Assembly: GCA_016288755.1 (NCBI GenBank)
Contig: JAEELE010000140.1
Coordinates: 1-45,797 of the forward strand
Length of the DNA stretch: 45,797 bases
Reading direction: 5' to 3'
Source of the DNA: Oscillospiraceae bacterium
GTDB taxonomy: Bacteria; Bacillota; Clostridia; Oscillospirales; Ruminococcaceae
Shown one piece after another: positions 38,076 to 45,797 of the stretch. Position numbers and translations under genes: made by a program. How positions within the stretch are numbered: position 1 is the stretch's first letter; each line of letters opens with the position of its first letter. A model generated the notes under the pieces. That model made no database searches, was not told the DNA's origin, and worked only from the letters and a program-made list of their open reading frames with translations.

Positions 38076-38681
38076 TCAGGTGCCCGCGGGGATCAGCGGC
38101 AGTGCAAAGGCGGGCGTCGCTGCACCGGAGATCGTCACTGTTCCGTCGACGCGCGGGAAGGTACCTGCCTTGTACTGTGCCAGCAGCGAATCCATGATGT
38201 CATAGATCGTGACATCCATGTCCTCGAGCATCTCAGAATACGGCGGCTCCTTGTATTTGAGCAGATAATCGGGCAGCGTGCCGTCCTTTTCGTAGGCGGG
38301 GAAGACCTCGTCCTGATCCTGCATGAGCTGCACCATGTCCTCCGAAATCTCATCCATGTGGCTGAGGAACGGCGCCATGCTGACGAGCGTGGAGATGGTG
38401 ATGAGCAGCGTCAGACCGCCGAGCACGATGCCCGTGATCGACATGCCCTTTCCGCCCTGCTTCTTTGCCAGCGCGACAATGCCGAAGATCACTGCAAACG
38501 GCGCCGTGACGACACCGATGCAGCAGCAAAGCCCGACAATACTGACGATGCCGAGCACCAGTGCGGTGATCGCAAAGCCCTTTTTCTCCTCCGGCATCGG
38601 CTGTGCGGGCTGCTGGTAAACCTGCTCGTAGCTGTTCTGCGGTCCGCCTGCGGGCGGAACCGGGTTCGGATTCTGTTCCAT
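38076..38681 (-). CDS. DUF4190-like membrane protein
   Basis: ATG 38681 has GGAGG upstream; 201 residues. A Pro/Gln-rich cytoplasmic N-terminus (PAGGPQNSYEQVYQQPAQP) leads to two paired spans (FAITALVLGIVSIVGLCCCI and VLGGLTLLITISTLVS) with FGIVALAKKQGGKGMSITGI between: the DUF4190 pattern. A soluble acidic domain of about 90 residues follows. Function unknown. It follows metA by 22 bases and is the last gene of that operon. It may be an outside-facing membrane sensor, but nothing in the sequence proves this. Confidence 0.75.
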   Translation of the reverse strand: MEQNPNPVPPAGGPQNSYEQVYQQPAQPMPEEKKGFAITALVLGIVSIVGLCCCIGVVTAPFAVIFGIVALAKKQGGKGMSITGIVLGGLTLLITISTLVSMAPFLSHMDEISEDMVQLMQDQDEVFPAYEKDGTLPDYLLKYKEPPYSEMLEDMDVTIYDIMDSLLAQYKAGTFPRVDGTVTISGAATPAFALPLIPAGT

Positions 38682-38703
38682 GCTGAATACCTCCGTGAAA
38701 TGG

Positions 38704-39651
38704 TCAAATGTCCGATTTCTGCTCCCAGTCGCTGGCGGTCAGCTCTGTCAGGTCATAGGGCGTACGCTGATAGACACAGTAATTGAGCCAGTTGGAGAAC
38801 ATCAGGTTTGCGTGCCCGCGCCATGTGTACTCCGGCGTCTGCGTGGGGTCGTCATCGGGGAAATAGTTGAAGGGCAGCTGGATATCCAGCCCCTTGTCCC
38901 GGTCGCGGAAATATTCCTGCGCCAGTGTGCTGCGCTCATATTCCGCATGCCCTGTGATGAAATACTGTCTGCCGTTGCGGTTTGCGGCGATATAGACCCC
39001 AGCCTGCTCCGAGCTCGCGAGGATGCGCAGCGTTTTGACCTGCTCGATATCCGCCCGGCGGACCTCGGTGTGGCGCGAGTGCGGGACATAGAACACATCG
39101 TCAAAGCCGCGCAGCAGCGCCGAATCCTTCATCTCGGCGCTGTGCGGGAAGATGCCGAACATCTTCTGCGGCAGCGGGTATTTCGGCACGCCGAAGTGAT
39201 AATAGAGCCCCGCCTGTGCGCCCCAGCAGATATGCAGCGTGCTGAACACATGAGTGCGGCTCCACGCCATCAGGTCGCAGATCTCGCCCCAGTAGTCGAC
39301 CTCCTCGAAGGGGAGCTGCTCGACCGGCGCGCCGGTGATGATCATGCCGTCATAGAACTGCCCGCGAATCTCGGTCAGCGTCGTGTAGAAGGCGTCCATG
39401 TGGCTCTGTGCGGTGTGCTTGGAGACATGCGATTCCATGCGCAGCAGCGACACATCGACCTGAATGGCGGTGTTGGAGAGCAGGCGCAGCAGCTGCAGCT
39501 CGGTCTCCAGCTTCTTGGGCATGATATTGAGCACCAGAATGCGCAGGGGGCGGATATCCTGATGTGCCGCCCGTTCGCGGCTCATGACAAAAATATGCTC
39601 GTGGAGCAGCGCTTTATAGGCAGGCAACTCCGGTGATATGCAGATCGGCAA
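38704..39651 (-). CDS. metA: Homoserine O-acyltransferase (acetyl-CoA type predicted)
   Basis: First step of methionine synthesis: acyl transfer to homoserine. The start is TTG 39651, with AAGGAG 9 bases upstream; 315 residues. The catalytic Cys142 is in HICWGAQAGLYYHFG, with His and Glu in FITGHAEYE. Residue 111 is Glu (GAPVEQLPFEEVDYW). In studied MetA proteins Glu at this position gives acetyl-CoA use, Gly gives succinyl-CoA. That makes O-acetylhomoserine the likely product. It is 60 bases behind oadA, with no SAM or T-box element visible, so it is probably expressed with the decarboxylase genes. Confidence 0.95.
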   Translation of the reverse strand: MPICISPELPAYKALLHEHIFVMSRERAAHQDIRPLRILVLNIMPKKLETELQLLRLLSNTAIQVDVSLLRMESHVSKHTAQSHMDAFYTTLTEIRGQFYDGMIITGAPVEQLPFEEVDYWGEICDLMAWSRTHVFSTLHICWGAQAGLYYHFGVPKYPLPQKMFGIFPHSAEMKDSALLRGFDDVFYVPHSRHTEVRRADIEQVKTLRILASSEQAGVYIAANRNGRQYFITGHAEYERSTLAQEYFRDRDKGLDIQLPFNYFPDDDPTQTPEYTWRGHANLMFSNWLNYCVYQRTPYDLTELTASDWEQKSDI

Positions 39652-39711
39652 ATTTCAGATCTCCTTTCAGCCCGTTTGCCTGCGGGCGAAAGCCTTGCAA
39701 GCGGGGAAATA

Positions 39712-41115
39712 TCAGACGGGGTGAATCTGTGCGGCAGCGTCGCCGTGCACACCGTCGAGCCCGAACATCTTATCGCGGCGCTTCTCGAAGAACTTGACCG
39801 CGACCTGTCCGAACTGTGCATAGGAGAGGACGTCCTCCTCCTGCGTGATCCACTCTGCGCACTCCTGACGCAGCTTGTCGAGCTCGGGCTCGAGCAGGTC
39901 TGCGGGGCGGCAGGTGATCGGCTCGTCGCCCTTCAGGATCATCTTCTGGAACTCGGGATCGATCGGCATCGGGGTCTTGCCGTATTCGCCTCTGACCATC
40001 GCGCGGAATTCCTTCGTGACCATCTTGTAGCGCTCGCCGCCGATGACATTGAACACCGCCTGCGTGCCGACGATCTGGGAGGTCGGGGTGACCAGCGGCG
40101 GGAAGCCCGCATCCTTGCGGACGCGCGGGACCTCCTCGAGCACCTCGGTCAGCTTGTCCTCCTTGCCCGCCTGCTTGAGCTGCGAGAGCAGGTTGGAGAG
40201 CATGCCGCCCGGCACCTGATAGATCAGCGTCTTGGCGTCTGCCGCAAGCATCTTGGGGTCGAGCAGACCGGATTTGATATACTTTTCGCGCAGACCCATG
40301 AAGTAGGGTCTGAGCTCGCTGAGCTTGACGAGGTCGAGCCCGGTGTCGTATTCGGTGCCCTGCAGCGCCGCGACCATCGACTCGGTCGGCGCATGGGAGG
40401 TGCCCAGCGCGAGCGGGCTCATCGCGGTGTCGATCACATCGCAGCCCGCCTCGACCGCCTTGAGCAGGCACATGGAGGCAAGACCGGAGGTATAATGCGT
40501 GTGCAGCTGAATCGGCAGATCGACCGTCGCCTTGAGCTTCTTGACGAGCGATTCTGCGCGGTAGGGCGTCAGCAGTGCCGCCATGTCCTTGATGCAGACG
40601 GAATCCGCACCGGCATCGGCGATGCGCTTGGCGTATTCGGCAAAGTAGTCATCGGTGAAGATCTCGCCGGTCGTGAAGCTGATCGCGACCTGCACATGCG
40701 CGCCGCCCTCCTTTTTCGCCGCGTTGATCGCGGTCTCGAGGTTTCGGATATCGTTCAGCGCGTCGAAGATGCGGATGACGTCGATGCCGTTTGCGATCGA
40801 CTTCTGCACGAAGTATTCGACCACATCGTCGGCGTAGTGGCGGTAGCCCAGCATGTTCTGCCCGCGGAAGAGCATCTGCAGCGGGGTGTTGGGCATGTTC
40901 TTCTTGATGATGCGCAGGCGCTCCCACGGGTCCTCGCCCAGAAAGCGCAGGCAGGAATCGAAGGTCGCACCGCCCCAGCACTCGACTGAGCGGAAGCCGA
41001 TCTTGTCGAGCTCGGGCAAAATCGGGAGCATGTCCTCGGTGGTCATGCGCGTCGCGATCAGAGACTGGTGCGCGTCACGCAGGATCGTTTCGGTAATTCC
41101 AATTTTCTTCGGCAT
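39712..41115 (-). CDS. oadA: Oxaloacetate decarboxylase alpha / pyruvate carboxylase subunit B-type carboxyltransferase
   Basis: 467 residues, cytoplasmic. The TIM-barrel carboxyltransferase signature is present: ITETILRDAHQSLIATRMTT, GGATFDSCLRFL, FDALNDIRNLETAI, LHTHYTSGLASM (metal-binding His) and PLALGTSHAP. YQVPGGMLSNL marks the C-terminal carboxyltransferase part. It lacks the C-terminal biotin domain of long OadA; a separate biotin carrier gene lies 14 bases upstream. The gene could act in oxaloacetate decarboxylation with OadB/G or as half of a transcarboxylase. The ribosome site is weak (GAGAAAGTG). Confidence 0.95.
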   Translation of the reverse strand: MPKKIGITETILRDAHQSLIATRMTTEDMLPILPELDKIGFRSVECWGGATFDSCLRFLGEDPWERLRIIKKNMPNTPLQMLFRGQNMLGYRHYADDVVEYFVQKSIANGIDVIRIFDALNDIRNLETAINAAKKEGGAHVQVAISFTTGEIFTDDYFAEYAKRIADAGADSVCIKDMAALLTPYRAESLVKKLKATVDLPIQLHTHYTSGLASMCLLKAVEAGCDVIDTAMSPLALGTSHAPTESMVAALQGTEYDTGLDLVKLSELRPYFMGLREKYIKSGLLDPKMLAADAKTLIYQVPGGMLSNLLSQLKQAGKEDKLTEVLEEVPRVRKDAGFPPLVTPTSQIVGTQAVFNVIGGERYKMVTKEFRAMVRGEYGKTPMPIDPEFQKMILKGDEPITCRPADLLEPELDKLRQECAEWITQEEDVLSYAQFGQVAVKFFEKRRDKMFGLDGVHGDAAAQIHPV

Positions 41116-41129
41116 GGCTTCACACTTTC

Positions 41130-41519
41130 TCAGCCCAGCACTGCGAGTGCGTCGCCGGGATTGACGGAGCTGCCCTTGGTCGTGTTGACTGCGAGAACGG
41201 TGCCGTCATCGGGCGCAACGATGTCATTTTCCATCTTCATCGCCTCGAGCACGAAGAGCACCTGCCCGCGCTTGACCGCGTCGCCTGCCTTGCACTTCAC
41301 ATCGAGGATGGTGCCGGGCATCGGTGCGGAAACGGGCGTGCCGTCCGCTGCCGCGGCTGCGGGCGCTGCGGGTGCCGGTGCGGCGGGAGCGGGCGCTGCA
41401 GCCTGTGCGGGTGCTGCCGCGGGTGCCGGAGCTGCTGCGGGTGCTGCGCCTGCGCCGAGCTCCTCGACGGTCACATCGTACTGCTTGTTGTTGACGGTCA
41501 CACGAAATTGCTTGCTCAT
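41130..41519 (-). CDS. Biotin carboxyl carrier protein of a decarboxylase/transcarboxylase
   Basis: ATG 41519 ([18 protein letters not shown]) has GGAGG 5 bases upstream; 129 residues. A short N-terminal strand region leads to a long Ala/Pro linker (residues about 24-58, [20 protein letters not shown]). A biotinyl domain follows, with the biotin lysine in EAMKMEND. It is the swinging arm that would carry CO2 from either carboxyltransferase to the membrane pump (family knowledge). The linker is encoded by highly repetitive GC-rich DNA. Confidence 0.95.
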   Translation of the reverse strand: MSKQFRVTVNNKQYDVTVEELGAGAAPAAAPAPAAAPAQAAAPAPAAPAPAAPAAAAADGTPVSAPMPGTILDVKCKAGDAVKRGQVLFVLEAMKMENDIVAPDDGTVLAVNTTKGSSVNPGDALAVLG

Positions 41520-41557
41520 AATAGCCTCCATATATCAAAAATCAATCGGAATCGTGA

Positions 41558-42895
41558 TCAGAACGGGATATTGCTGTGCTTCTTCGGCATGCCAGCGACG
41601 CGCTTGCCCTCGAGCATCTCGAGCGCGTCGATCACTGCCTGACGGGTGTCTGCCGGTGCGATGACCGTATCGACGGCGCCGAGCTCGGCAGCCTTCTGCG
41701 CAGAGGCGAGCGTCGATGCATATTCCTTTGCGAGCTCACGGCGCTTTGCGGCGACATCCGCAGCCCCCTTGAGCTTATCGTGCCACAGGAATTCGACCGC
41801 CGCCTCGGGTCTGAGCGGTGCGACTGCGGCATCCTCCCACGCGAGCACGAGGTCGGAGCCCGCACCGCGCCCGGCGATCGCCGAGAACGCTGCGCCGCAT
41901 GCCTCGCCGGTGATCAGCGCGATCTTGATCGTCGTTGCCTCCGCATAGGCGCCGCAGAGCTGAGCCATTGCGCGGAGCGAGCCGTGAATCGCAGCCTCGG
42001 TGTCAGCCGCAAAGCCCGGAGTATCGAGCACGGTGACGACCGGGATCGAGAAGGCATCGCAGGTGCGGACGAATCTAGCGAGCTTTGCCGCGTCGTCCGC
42101 GGTGATCGCCGCGCCGCTTTTTGTCAGCAGCAGACCGACGGACTGTCCGCGCACGGTTGCGAGCGCCGTTTCTGCAGCAGTGCCGAAGTCGGCATAGAGC
42201 GGGAGCAGCGAGCCCTCATCCGCGATGCCGCCGAGGATATCGTCCTTTGAGAACGCAGCCTCGGGCACGTCAAATTCCGCGATCGGTGCGCCTGAGAGAT
42301 TGTTTGCGGGGAGCATCCGCAGCAGCGCCTTGACGCCCTCTGCCGCAGTCTGATCGTCCGCATAGACCTTGGCGGCAAGCCCCGCCTTTGCAGCGGTCGA
42401 AGCCTTTGCGGCGTCGGTGCCGAAGGGCGGCGTCAGATAGAGCTCCGCCTGTTCGGTCATCAGCAGGAAATCCGCCTCTGCCGCGAGCAGAGCCGCGCTG
42501 CCTGCGCAGACGCCCGCGACCAGCGAGATCTGCGGGACAATGCCCGAGAGCTTTGCCGATGCGGCAATCAGCTTGCCGTAGGCGGAGAGCGAGTCGGCAG
42601 TGCCGTCGACATAGACGCCGTTGGAGTCATAGATGCCGACAACGGGCGTGCCGGTCTTGGCAGCGAGCCCGTAGAGCCGCTTGATCTTTCCGGCAGTGGC
42701 ATTGCCCATCACGCCGCCTGAGATATCAGACGCCTGTGCGAAGGCGCAGACCGGCTGTCCTTCGACAAAGCCGTGCGCGCAGATGACAGCAGCCTGCTCG
42801 CCGCGCTCGGTGCGCAGAGCATCGAGCTCCGTGAACGTGCCGTTGTCAAAGAGCAGTGCAAGGCGTTCCCTTGCGATCGAACTGTTCGTTCCCAT
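41558..42895 (-). CDS. Acyl-CoA carboxyltransferase alpha subunit, MmdA/PccB-like
   Basis: ATG 42895 (MGTNSSIARERLALLFDNG) fits the family N-terminus; 445 residues, somewhat shorter than classical MmdA (about 510). Crotonase-type carboxyltransferase features are GVYVDGTADSLSAYGKLI, GVCAGSAALLAAEADFLLM and VVTVLDTPGFAADTEAA. ITGEACGAAFSAIAGRGAGSD and a C-terminal FLWHDKLKGAADVAAKRREL follow. It precedes the biotin carrier and oadA. A methylmalonyl-CoA or related substrate is likely, and with OadA it could form a transcarboxylase. The classical GGS-type oxyanion region is less clear here, so the substrate is open. Confidence 0.85.
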   Translation of the reverse strand: MGTNSSIARERLALLFDNGTFTELDALRTERGEQAAVICAHGFVEGQPVCAFAQASDISGGVMGNATAGKIKRLYGLAAKTGTPVVGIYDSNGVYVDGTADSLSAYGKLIAASAKLSGIVPQISLVAGVCAGSAALLAAEADFLLMTEQAELYLTPPFGTDAAKASTAAKAGLAAKVYADDQTAAEGVKALLRMLPANNLSGAPIAEFDVPEAAFSKDDILGGIADEGSLLPLYADFGTAAETALATVRGQSVGLLLTKSGAAITADDAAKLARFVRTCDAFSIPVVTVLDTPGFAADTEAAIHGSLRAMAQLCGAYAEATTIKIALITGEACGAAFSAIAGRGAGSDLVLAWEDAAVAPLRPEAAVEFLWHDKLKGAADVAAKRRELAKEYASTLASAQKAAELGAVDTVIAPADTRQAVIDALEMLEGKRVAGMPKKHSNIPF

Positions 42896-42960
42896 ATATT
42901 TCGTTACGCATCCTTTCGTATTTTTCCGGTTGATATGCCGATAGGAATCCATACTCTCTT

Positions 42961-42989
42961 ATTATACCATGCCTTTCCAAAAAATGCAA
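42961..42989 (-). promoter_or_regulatory. Promoter of the carboxyltransferase-BCCP-oadA-metA operon
   Basis: TTGCAT (42989-42984) and TATAAT (42966-42961), spacing 17, on the minus strand. The leader is about 60 bases. Confidence 0.8.
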
Positions 42990-43000
42990 GTGCTAAAAAT

Positions 43001-43380
43001 CAGAAGTGAGATAATGTAAAGTGAGAAGTGAGAAATGAGCTGATTGAAGTTAGGAGTGAGGAGTGAGTAGTGAGTAGTGAGGAGTTGTTCCGTTGATTTT
43101 CACTTCTGCTGCTGATTGAGAGAGCACTGGGAGAATTAACCCATACGAAGCCGCTTTCGCGCCGTGCGGTCACAATAATTGGGTGAGGATGCAAAACGGC
43201 TCGCGGAGCCAAAATGCCCCGTTTGCTTGCAAACATGGGGCTCCGCGCCCCGCGGGGGCTCCCCGCTGGGAGCATTGACCCACAAGAAGGCGCTTTAGCG
43301 CCGTGCAGTCACGCAAATTGGGAGAAGATGCAAAAAAGCTCGCGGAGCCAAAACACCAGCGCGGGCTCCGCGCATCGCAG
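43001..43380 (+). repeat. Dispersed repeat, copies 5 and 6
   Basis: Module A tandem (GTTAGGAGTGAGGAGTGAGT ... GAGGAGTTGTTCCGTTG) is at 43021-43095. Module B units lie at 43126-43262 (an altered CCGCTTTCGCGCC arm, CGGCTCGCGGAGCC, then GGGGCTCCGCGCCCC) and 43265-43380 (GGCGCTTTAGCGCC, GCTCGCGGAGC, GCGCGGGCTCCGCGC). No gene in this gap. Confidence 0.85.
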
Positions 43381-43502
43381 CGGCAAGCAGCACGGAATAC
43401 AGCTTCTCATAGATCACCCTTTCTCAACGCAAGCGGAAACAGCACCGTCCCCACCCCTCACCTTTGCAGCCGGAAACCGCCGCAAAAGAATTCGCAGACG
43501 CA

Positions 43503-43543
43503 AAAAATCGGCACTGTGCACAAAATACACGGTGCCGATTTGT
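43503..43543 (-). terminator. Terminator after the ADP-ribosylglycohydrolase
   Basis: Minus strand: AAATCGGCACCGTG paired with CAGTGCCGATTT, ending in a TTTTTTG tract. It lies about 15 bases past the stop. Confidence 0.85.
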
Positions 43544-43556
43544 GCAGTATTCCGTT

Positions 43557-44654
43557 TTACTCCTTTTTCAGCGGGAACACGCGGTATTTTTCGAGCTGCG
43601 GGACATCAAGGCTGCCCTGCGCCGCCTGCGCCAGATCCTCTGCCAGCGTGGCGAGGATCTCATGCACATCGGTGCCCGCGCGGAATTCCGCCGGGATGCC
43701 GCCGAGCCCGAGCCTTGCCCCGAGCAGATTGCCCGTGAGTGCGCCTGTCGAATCGCTGTCGCCGCGGTGATTGACCGCCGCGGTCAGACCGCCCGCAAAA
43801 TCTTCCTCAAAGCGCAGCGCGCAGAAAACCGCGATCGCGAGCGCCTCATCGCCGACCCAGCCCTCGCCGAGACGGTGCACGGCGTCGAGCGGTGCGGTGT
43901 CGCCCTGCGCGAGCTGCTCTGCCCTGTTCAGCAGCGCCGTGAGCGCCTTCACCTCCGGGAATTCCTTTGCGGAGAATGCCCCCTCTACCGCCGCCGTCGC
44001 CGCATGCAGCGCTGAAGCCATGCTGTCGCCGAAATGCGTCAGACGGTCGATCATGCAGGCGAGCGCCGCCGCGGGAAGCCAGCCGAGCGGGTGTCCGTGG
44101 GTGATCGCGCCGGACTCCGCGCCGAGCACGGCAAGCGTCTCCGGGGCAATCAGATGCGTATCGAAGAGCAGCCCGACCGGTGCCGCGCGCATGACGCCGC
44201 CGCAGCCCTTGGAATGGTTGACCGGCGCGCCGATCGTGCCCTTTGCGCCCGCCGCGATCGCAGACATGCAGGTGTTGCCCGGAGCTCTGCGCGCAAACAG
44301 CACCGGCTCCCGCATGATCCATGCGCGGAACCCGTCGCCCGGGTGCCCGCCGGTCTGCGTGAGATACCACTCCTGATAGAGCGCGGCGAGATCGGAGCGG
44401 AAGCGTGCGCCTGCCCTCGGCGGAGTGCCCCCGCACACCGCACTGATCAGCACGCTGTTCGCGGTGAAAGCGGTCATCTGCGTGTCGTCGGAAACGGCTG
44501 CTGCACCGTCGCGCATCTCGAGGGCTGTGATGCCCGATTTGCCGTAGGTGCTGAAAATTTCGTTTTCTGTATCAAATTCGACCGGATAGCCCAGTGCGTC
44601 GCCGGCAGCGCCGCCGAGCAGGCATCCGAGGTATTGATCTGCTTGTATACTCAT
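43557..44654 (-). CDS. ADP-ribosylglycohydrolase family protein
   Basis: Enzyme family that removes ADP-ribose from proteins or small molecules using two Mg ions (DraG-like). ATG 44654 has AAAGGAAG upstream; 365 residues. Metal-binding motifs are GGAAGDALGYPVEFD, SDDTQMTAFTAN near the N-terminus and NHRGDSDSTGALTGNLLGA near the C-terminus. NHSKGCGGVMRAAPVG lies between. It has its own terminator. Substrate unknown. Near AT-rich accessory genes it could belong to a defence or toxin-counteraction setting, but the core sequence is of the host's GC type. Confidence 0.93.
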   Translation of the reverse strand: MSIQADQYLGCLLGGAAGDALGYPVEFDTENEIFSTYGKSGITALEMRDGAAAVSDDTQMTAFTANSVLISAVCGGTPPRAGARFRSDLAALYQEWYLTQTGGHPGDGFRAWIMREPVLFARRAPGNTCMSAIAAGAKGTIGAPVNHSKGCGGVMRAAPVGLLFDTHLIAPETLAVLGAESGAITHGHPLGWLPAAALACMIDRLTHFGDSMASALHAATAAVEGAFSAKEFPEVKALTALLNRAEQLAQGDTAPLDAVHRLGEGWVGDEALAIAVFCALRFEEDFAGGLTAAVNHRGDSDSTGALTGNLLGARLGLGGIPAEFRAGTDVHEILATLAEDLAQAAQGSLDVPQLEKYRVFPLKKE

Positions 44655-44827
44655 CTTTTAAGCTTCCTTTCGCAGCTTGACCGTTCCTTGCGATTGATGC
44701 GGCGCGGCATTCTGAAACTCCCATTTAAGAAAAGTGTTGCTAAAATAAATCAGAATGAATTATATTCCCTCAATTATGTGGTTCCATAGTTATAGATCGC
44801 TTTATTTGCTTAAAATGCATGAAATCT
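44655..44827. other. Gap, AT-rich, no gene seen
   Basis: About 170 AT-rich bases with no ORF. A minus-strand TATAAT occurs upstream of the hydrolase gene, with only a poor TGGAAC -35. Confidence 0.4.
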
Positions 44828-45421
44828 TTAATATGGAACTGTTTTGAACTCGCAGTCCGTAAAATGGACGCCGGGATTCGTTGTATCAATATCAGTGTTC
44901 ATAAACGTACACGCAATAAACTCGACAGAATCAAAAACGCAGTCTTCAAAGCTGCAATCTTCAAATGCGCAGTTCCTGAAAACCGTTCTGGAAAAGTGAC
45001 CGTCTTCTTGCCCTTCTTGAGGCAAAGGATTAAAGTAGCATCTGGTGAATCCTGAGCTTTTTACCTCGCAGTCTTCCATTATGATACTAAGGAAACTGAC
45101 TCTCACTGCCTCAAGGGAAACGATAGAACAGCAAATAAACTTCTCCTCATCCCAATCGGCTTTCCGAATATAATTCTCGCTGAATTTGCAATTGCGAAAG
45201 ACGTTGCCGCAAAAATTGGTATCTGTCAGCTTAGTAGTATGGAATGTGCAGGAATCAAATTGATTGTCCGCAAACCAGCTGAAGCTGAGGTAATATGAAG
45301 AGAAGTCCATATCAATGATGCTTTCGTCTTGTACCGAAAGTTGAAACATTTCTTCATGACTTTCAATATTAGCACTGCGAGTATATTTCTCAAGCAAACG
45401 AATGAATTCTGACCGATCCAT
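44828..45421 (-). CDS. Pentapeptide-repeat-like protein
   Basis: ATG 45421 (MDRSEFIRLLEKYTRSANIE) has AAAGGAG upstream; 197 residues. After about 50 residues a right-handed-helix type repeat is seen: FDSCTF, TNFCGNVFRNCKF, SEAVRVSF-like turns, VFRNCAFEDCSFEDCVFDSV, EFIACTFMNTDI, VHFTDCEF, each with Phe and Cys/Asp at five-residue steps. These are typical of pentapeptide-repeat proteins, though irregular. Composition is clearly AT-richer than the neighbouring metabolic genes. A near-identical copy lies immediately upstream. Function unknown. Confidence 0.75.
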   Translation of the reverse strand: MDRSEFIRLLEKYTRSANIESHEEMFQLSVQDESIIDMDFSSYYLSFSWFADNQFDSCTFHTTKLTDTNFCGNVFRNCKFSENYIRKADWDEEKFICCSIVSLEAVRVSFLSIIMEDCEVKSSGFTRCYFNPLPQEGQEDGHFSRTVFRNCAFEDCSFEDCVFDSVEFIACTFMNTDIDTTNPGVHFTDCEFKTVPY

Positions 45422-45437
45422 AAATGACGCTCCTTTC

Positions 45438-45797
45438 TTATTTATATGGAACTGTTTTGAACTCGCAGTCCGAAAAATGTACGCCGGGATTCGTTGTATC
45501 AATATCAGTATTCGTAAACGTACAACCGATAAACTCGACAGAATCAAAAACGCAGTCTGCAAAGCTGCAATTATTAAATGTGCAGTTCCTGAAAACCGTT
45601 TTTGAAAGATGTCCCTCTGCCTGTCCTTCTTTATGCACAGGATTAAAGTAACAACGAAAGAATTCTGAGTTTTTAACCTCACAGTTTTCCATAATGATAC
45701 TTAAGAACGATACTCTCACTGCCTCAATGGAAACAATAGAACAGTAAATAAACTTCACATTATTCCAATCGGCTTTCAGAATATAATTCTCGCTGAA
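45438..45797 (-). CDS. Second pentapeptide-repeat-like gene, 5' end outside window
   Basis: The frame is open from the right edge to the stop at 45438 (120 codons visible). It matches the adjacent 197-aa gene at protein and DNA level (VRVSFLSIIMENCEV, VFRNCTFNNCSFADCVFDSV, DTTNPGVHFSDCEFKTVPY). The DNA is nearly identical over the first 150 bases of each copy's 3' end, with many differences synonymous or at third positions. The duplication is therefore fairly recent. Sixteen bases separate it from the next start. Confidence 0.75.
   Translation of the reverse strand, partial: FSENYILKADWNNVKFIYCSIVSIEAVRVSFLSIIMENCEVKNSEFFRCYFNPVHKEGQAEGHLSKTVFRNCTFNNCSFADCVFDSVEFIGCTFTNTDIDTTNPGVHFSDCEFKTVPYK

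Noticed and set aside
39652..39711. Riboswitch (SAM or T-box) before metA
   Set aside because: Only 60 bases separate oadA and metA, with one short stem. There is no room for or trace of a conserved riboswitch core.
7931..43380. CRISPR array from the dispersed repeats
   Set aside because: The copies are kilobases apart, differ in orientation and length, and have no regular spacers. No cas gene is visible.
1..45797. tRNA, rRNA or tmRNA genes
   Set aside because: I read the gaps for a TPsiC-type GGTTCGAATCC and acceptor stems and saw none. A covariance search would be decisive.

Overview
The window most resembles a high-GC, cellulosome-bearing Firmicute of the Ruminococcus / Oscillospiraceae type. 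The evidence is a secreted beta-mannanase ending in a type I dockerin (29037-31271), an AdhE alcohol/aldehyde dehydrogenase, a sodium-pumping decarboxylase and an agmatine-to-spermidine pathway of the gut-clostridial kind. Genus is inferred; there is no rRNA gene to confirm it. I recognise no tRNA, rRNA, CRISPR array or intact insertion sequence.

Layout. 1-3.9 kb: AT-richer accessory DNA with the 5' part of a plasmid/ICE-type HTH replication protein, a zinc-ribbon protein with an L7/L12-like tail, a small ORF, a TipA-type MerR regulator with a textbook operator, and an unknown immunity-like gene. 3.9-22.6 kb: a long minus-strand region holding rlmD and a full route from arginine to spermidine: speA, speE, carboxyspermidine dehydrogenase and decarboxylase, agmatine deiminase fused to a GNAT domain, and N-carbamoylputrescine amidase. 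About seventeen non-metabolic genes sit among the pathway genes. Many are tandem paralogues of families I do not recognise, one carries a suppressor-of-fused (SUFU) domain, and several are small membrane proteins.

22.6-28.7 kb: a membrane operon (SPFH protein, Arc-type repressor, small membrane protein, YhfC-type protease), a rhomboid protease, and a bacterial tyrosine kinase with its PHP phosphatase. 28.8-31.4 kb: the cellulosomal GH26 mannanase with two LacI/CcpA-like palindromes upstream. 31.4-36.8 kb: oadG-oadB-small ORF-adhE-phosphotransferase, from one promoter. 37.2-42.9 kb: Imm51-like and small membrane genes, then an operon of carboxyltransferase, biotin carrier, oadA, metA and a DUF4190-like protein. 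The Na+ pump is therefore split over two operons. 43.5-45.8 kb: an ADP-ribosylglycohydrolase and two AT-rich tandem pentapeptide-like genes, the second cut by the window edge.

A dispersed intergenic repeat recurs at about 7.9, 13.8, 17.5, 25.4, 36.9 and 43.2 kb, in full or in part. It consists of a purine-rich module ending GTTGTTCCGT followed by a hairpin-rich module of about 105 bp.

The most unusual features are the polyamine genes interleaved with amplified unknown families, the AguA-GNAT fusion, the presence of both SpeE and the carboxyspermidine route without a visible speD, the L7/L12-tailed zinc-ribbon protein, the SPFH/intramembrane-protease operon and the bipartite repeat.
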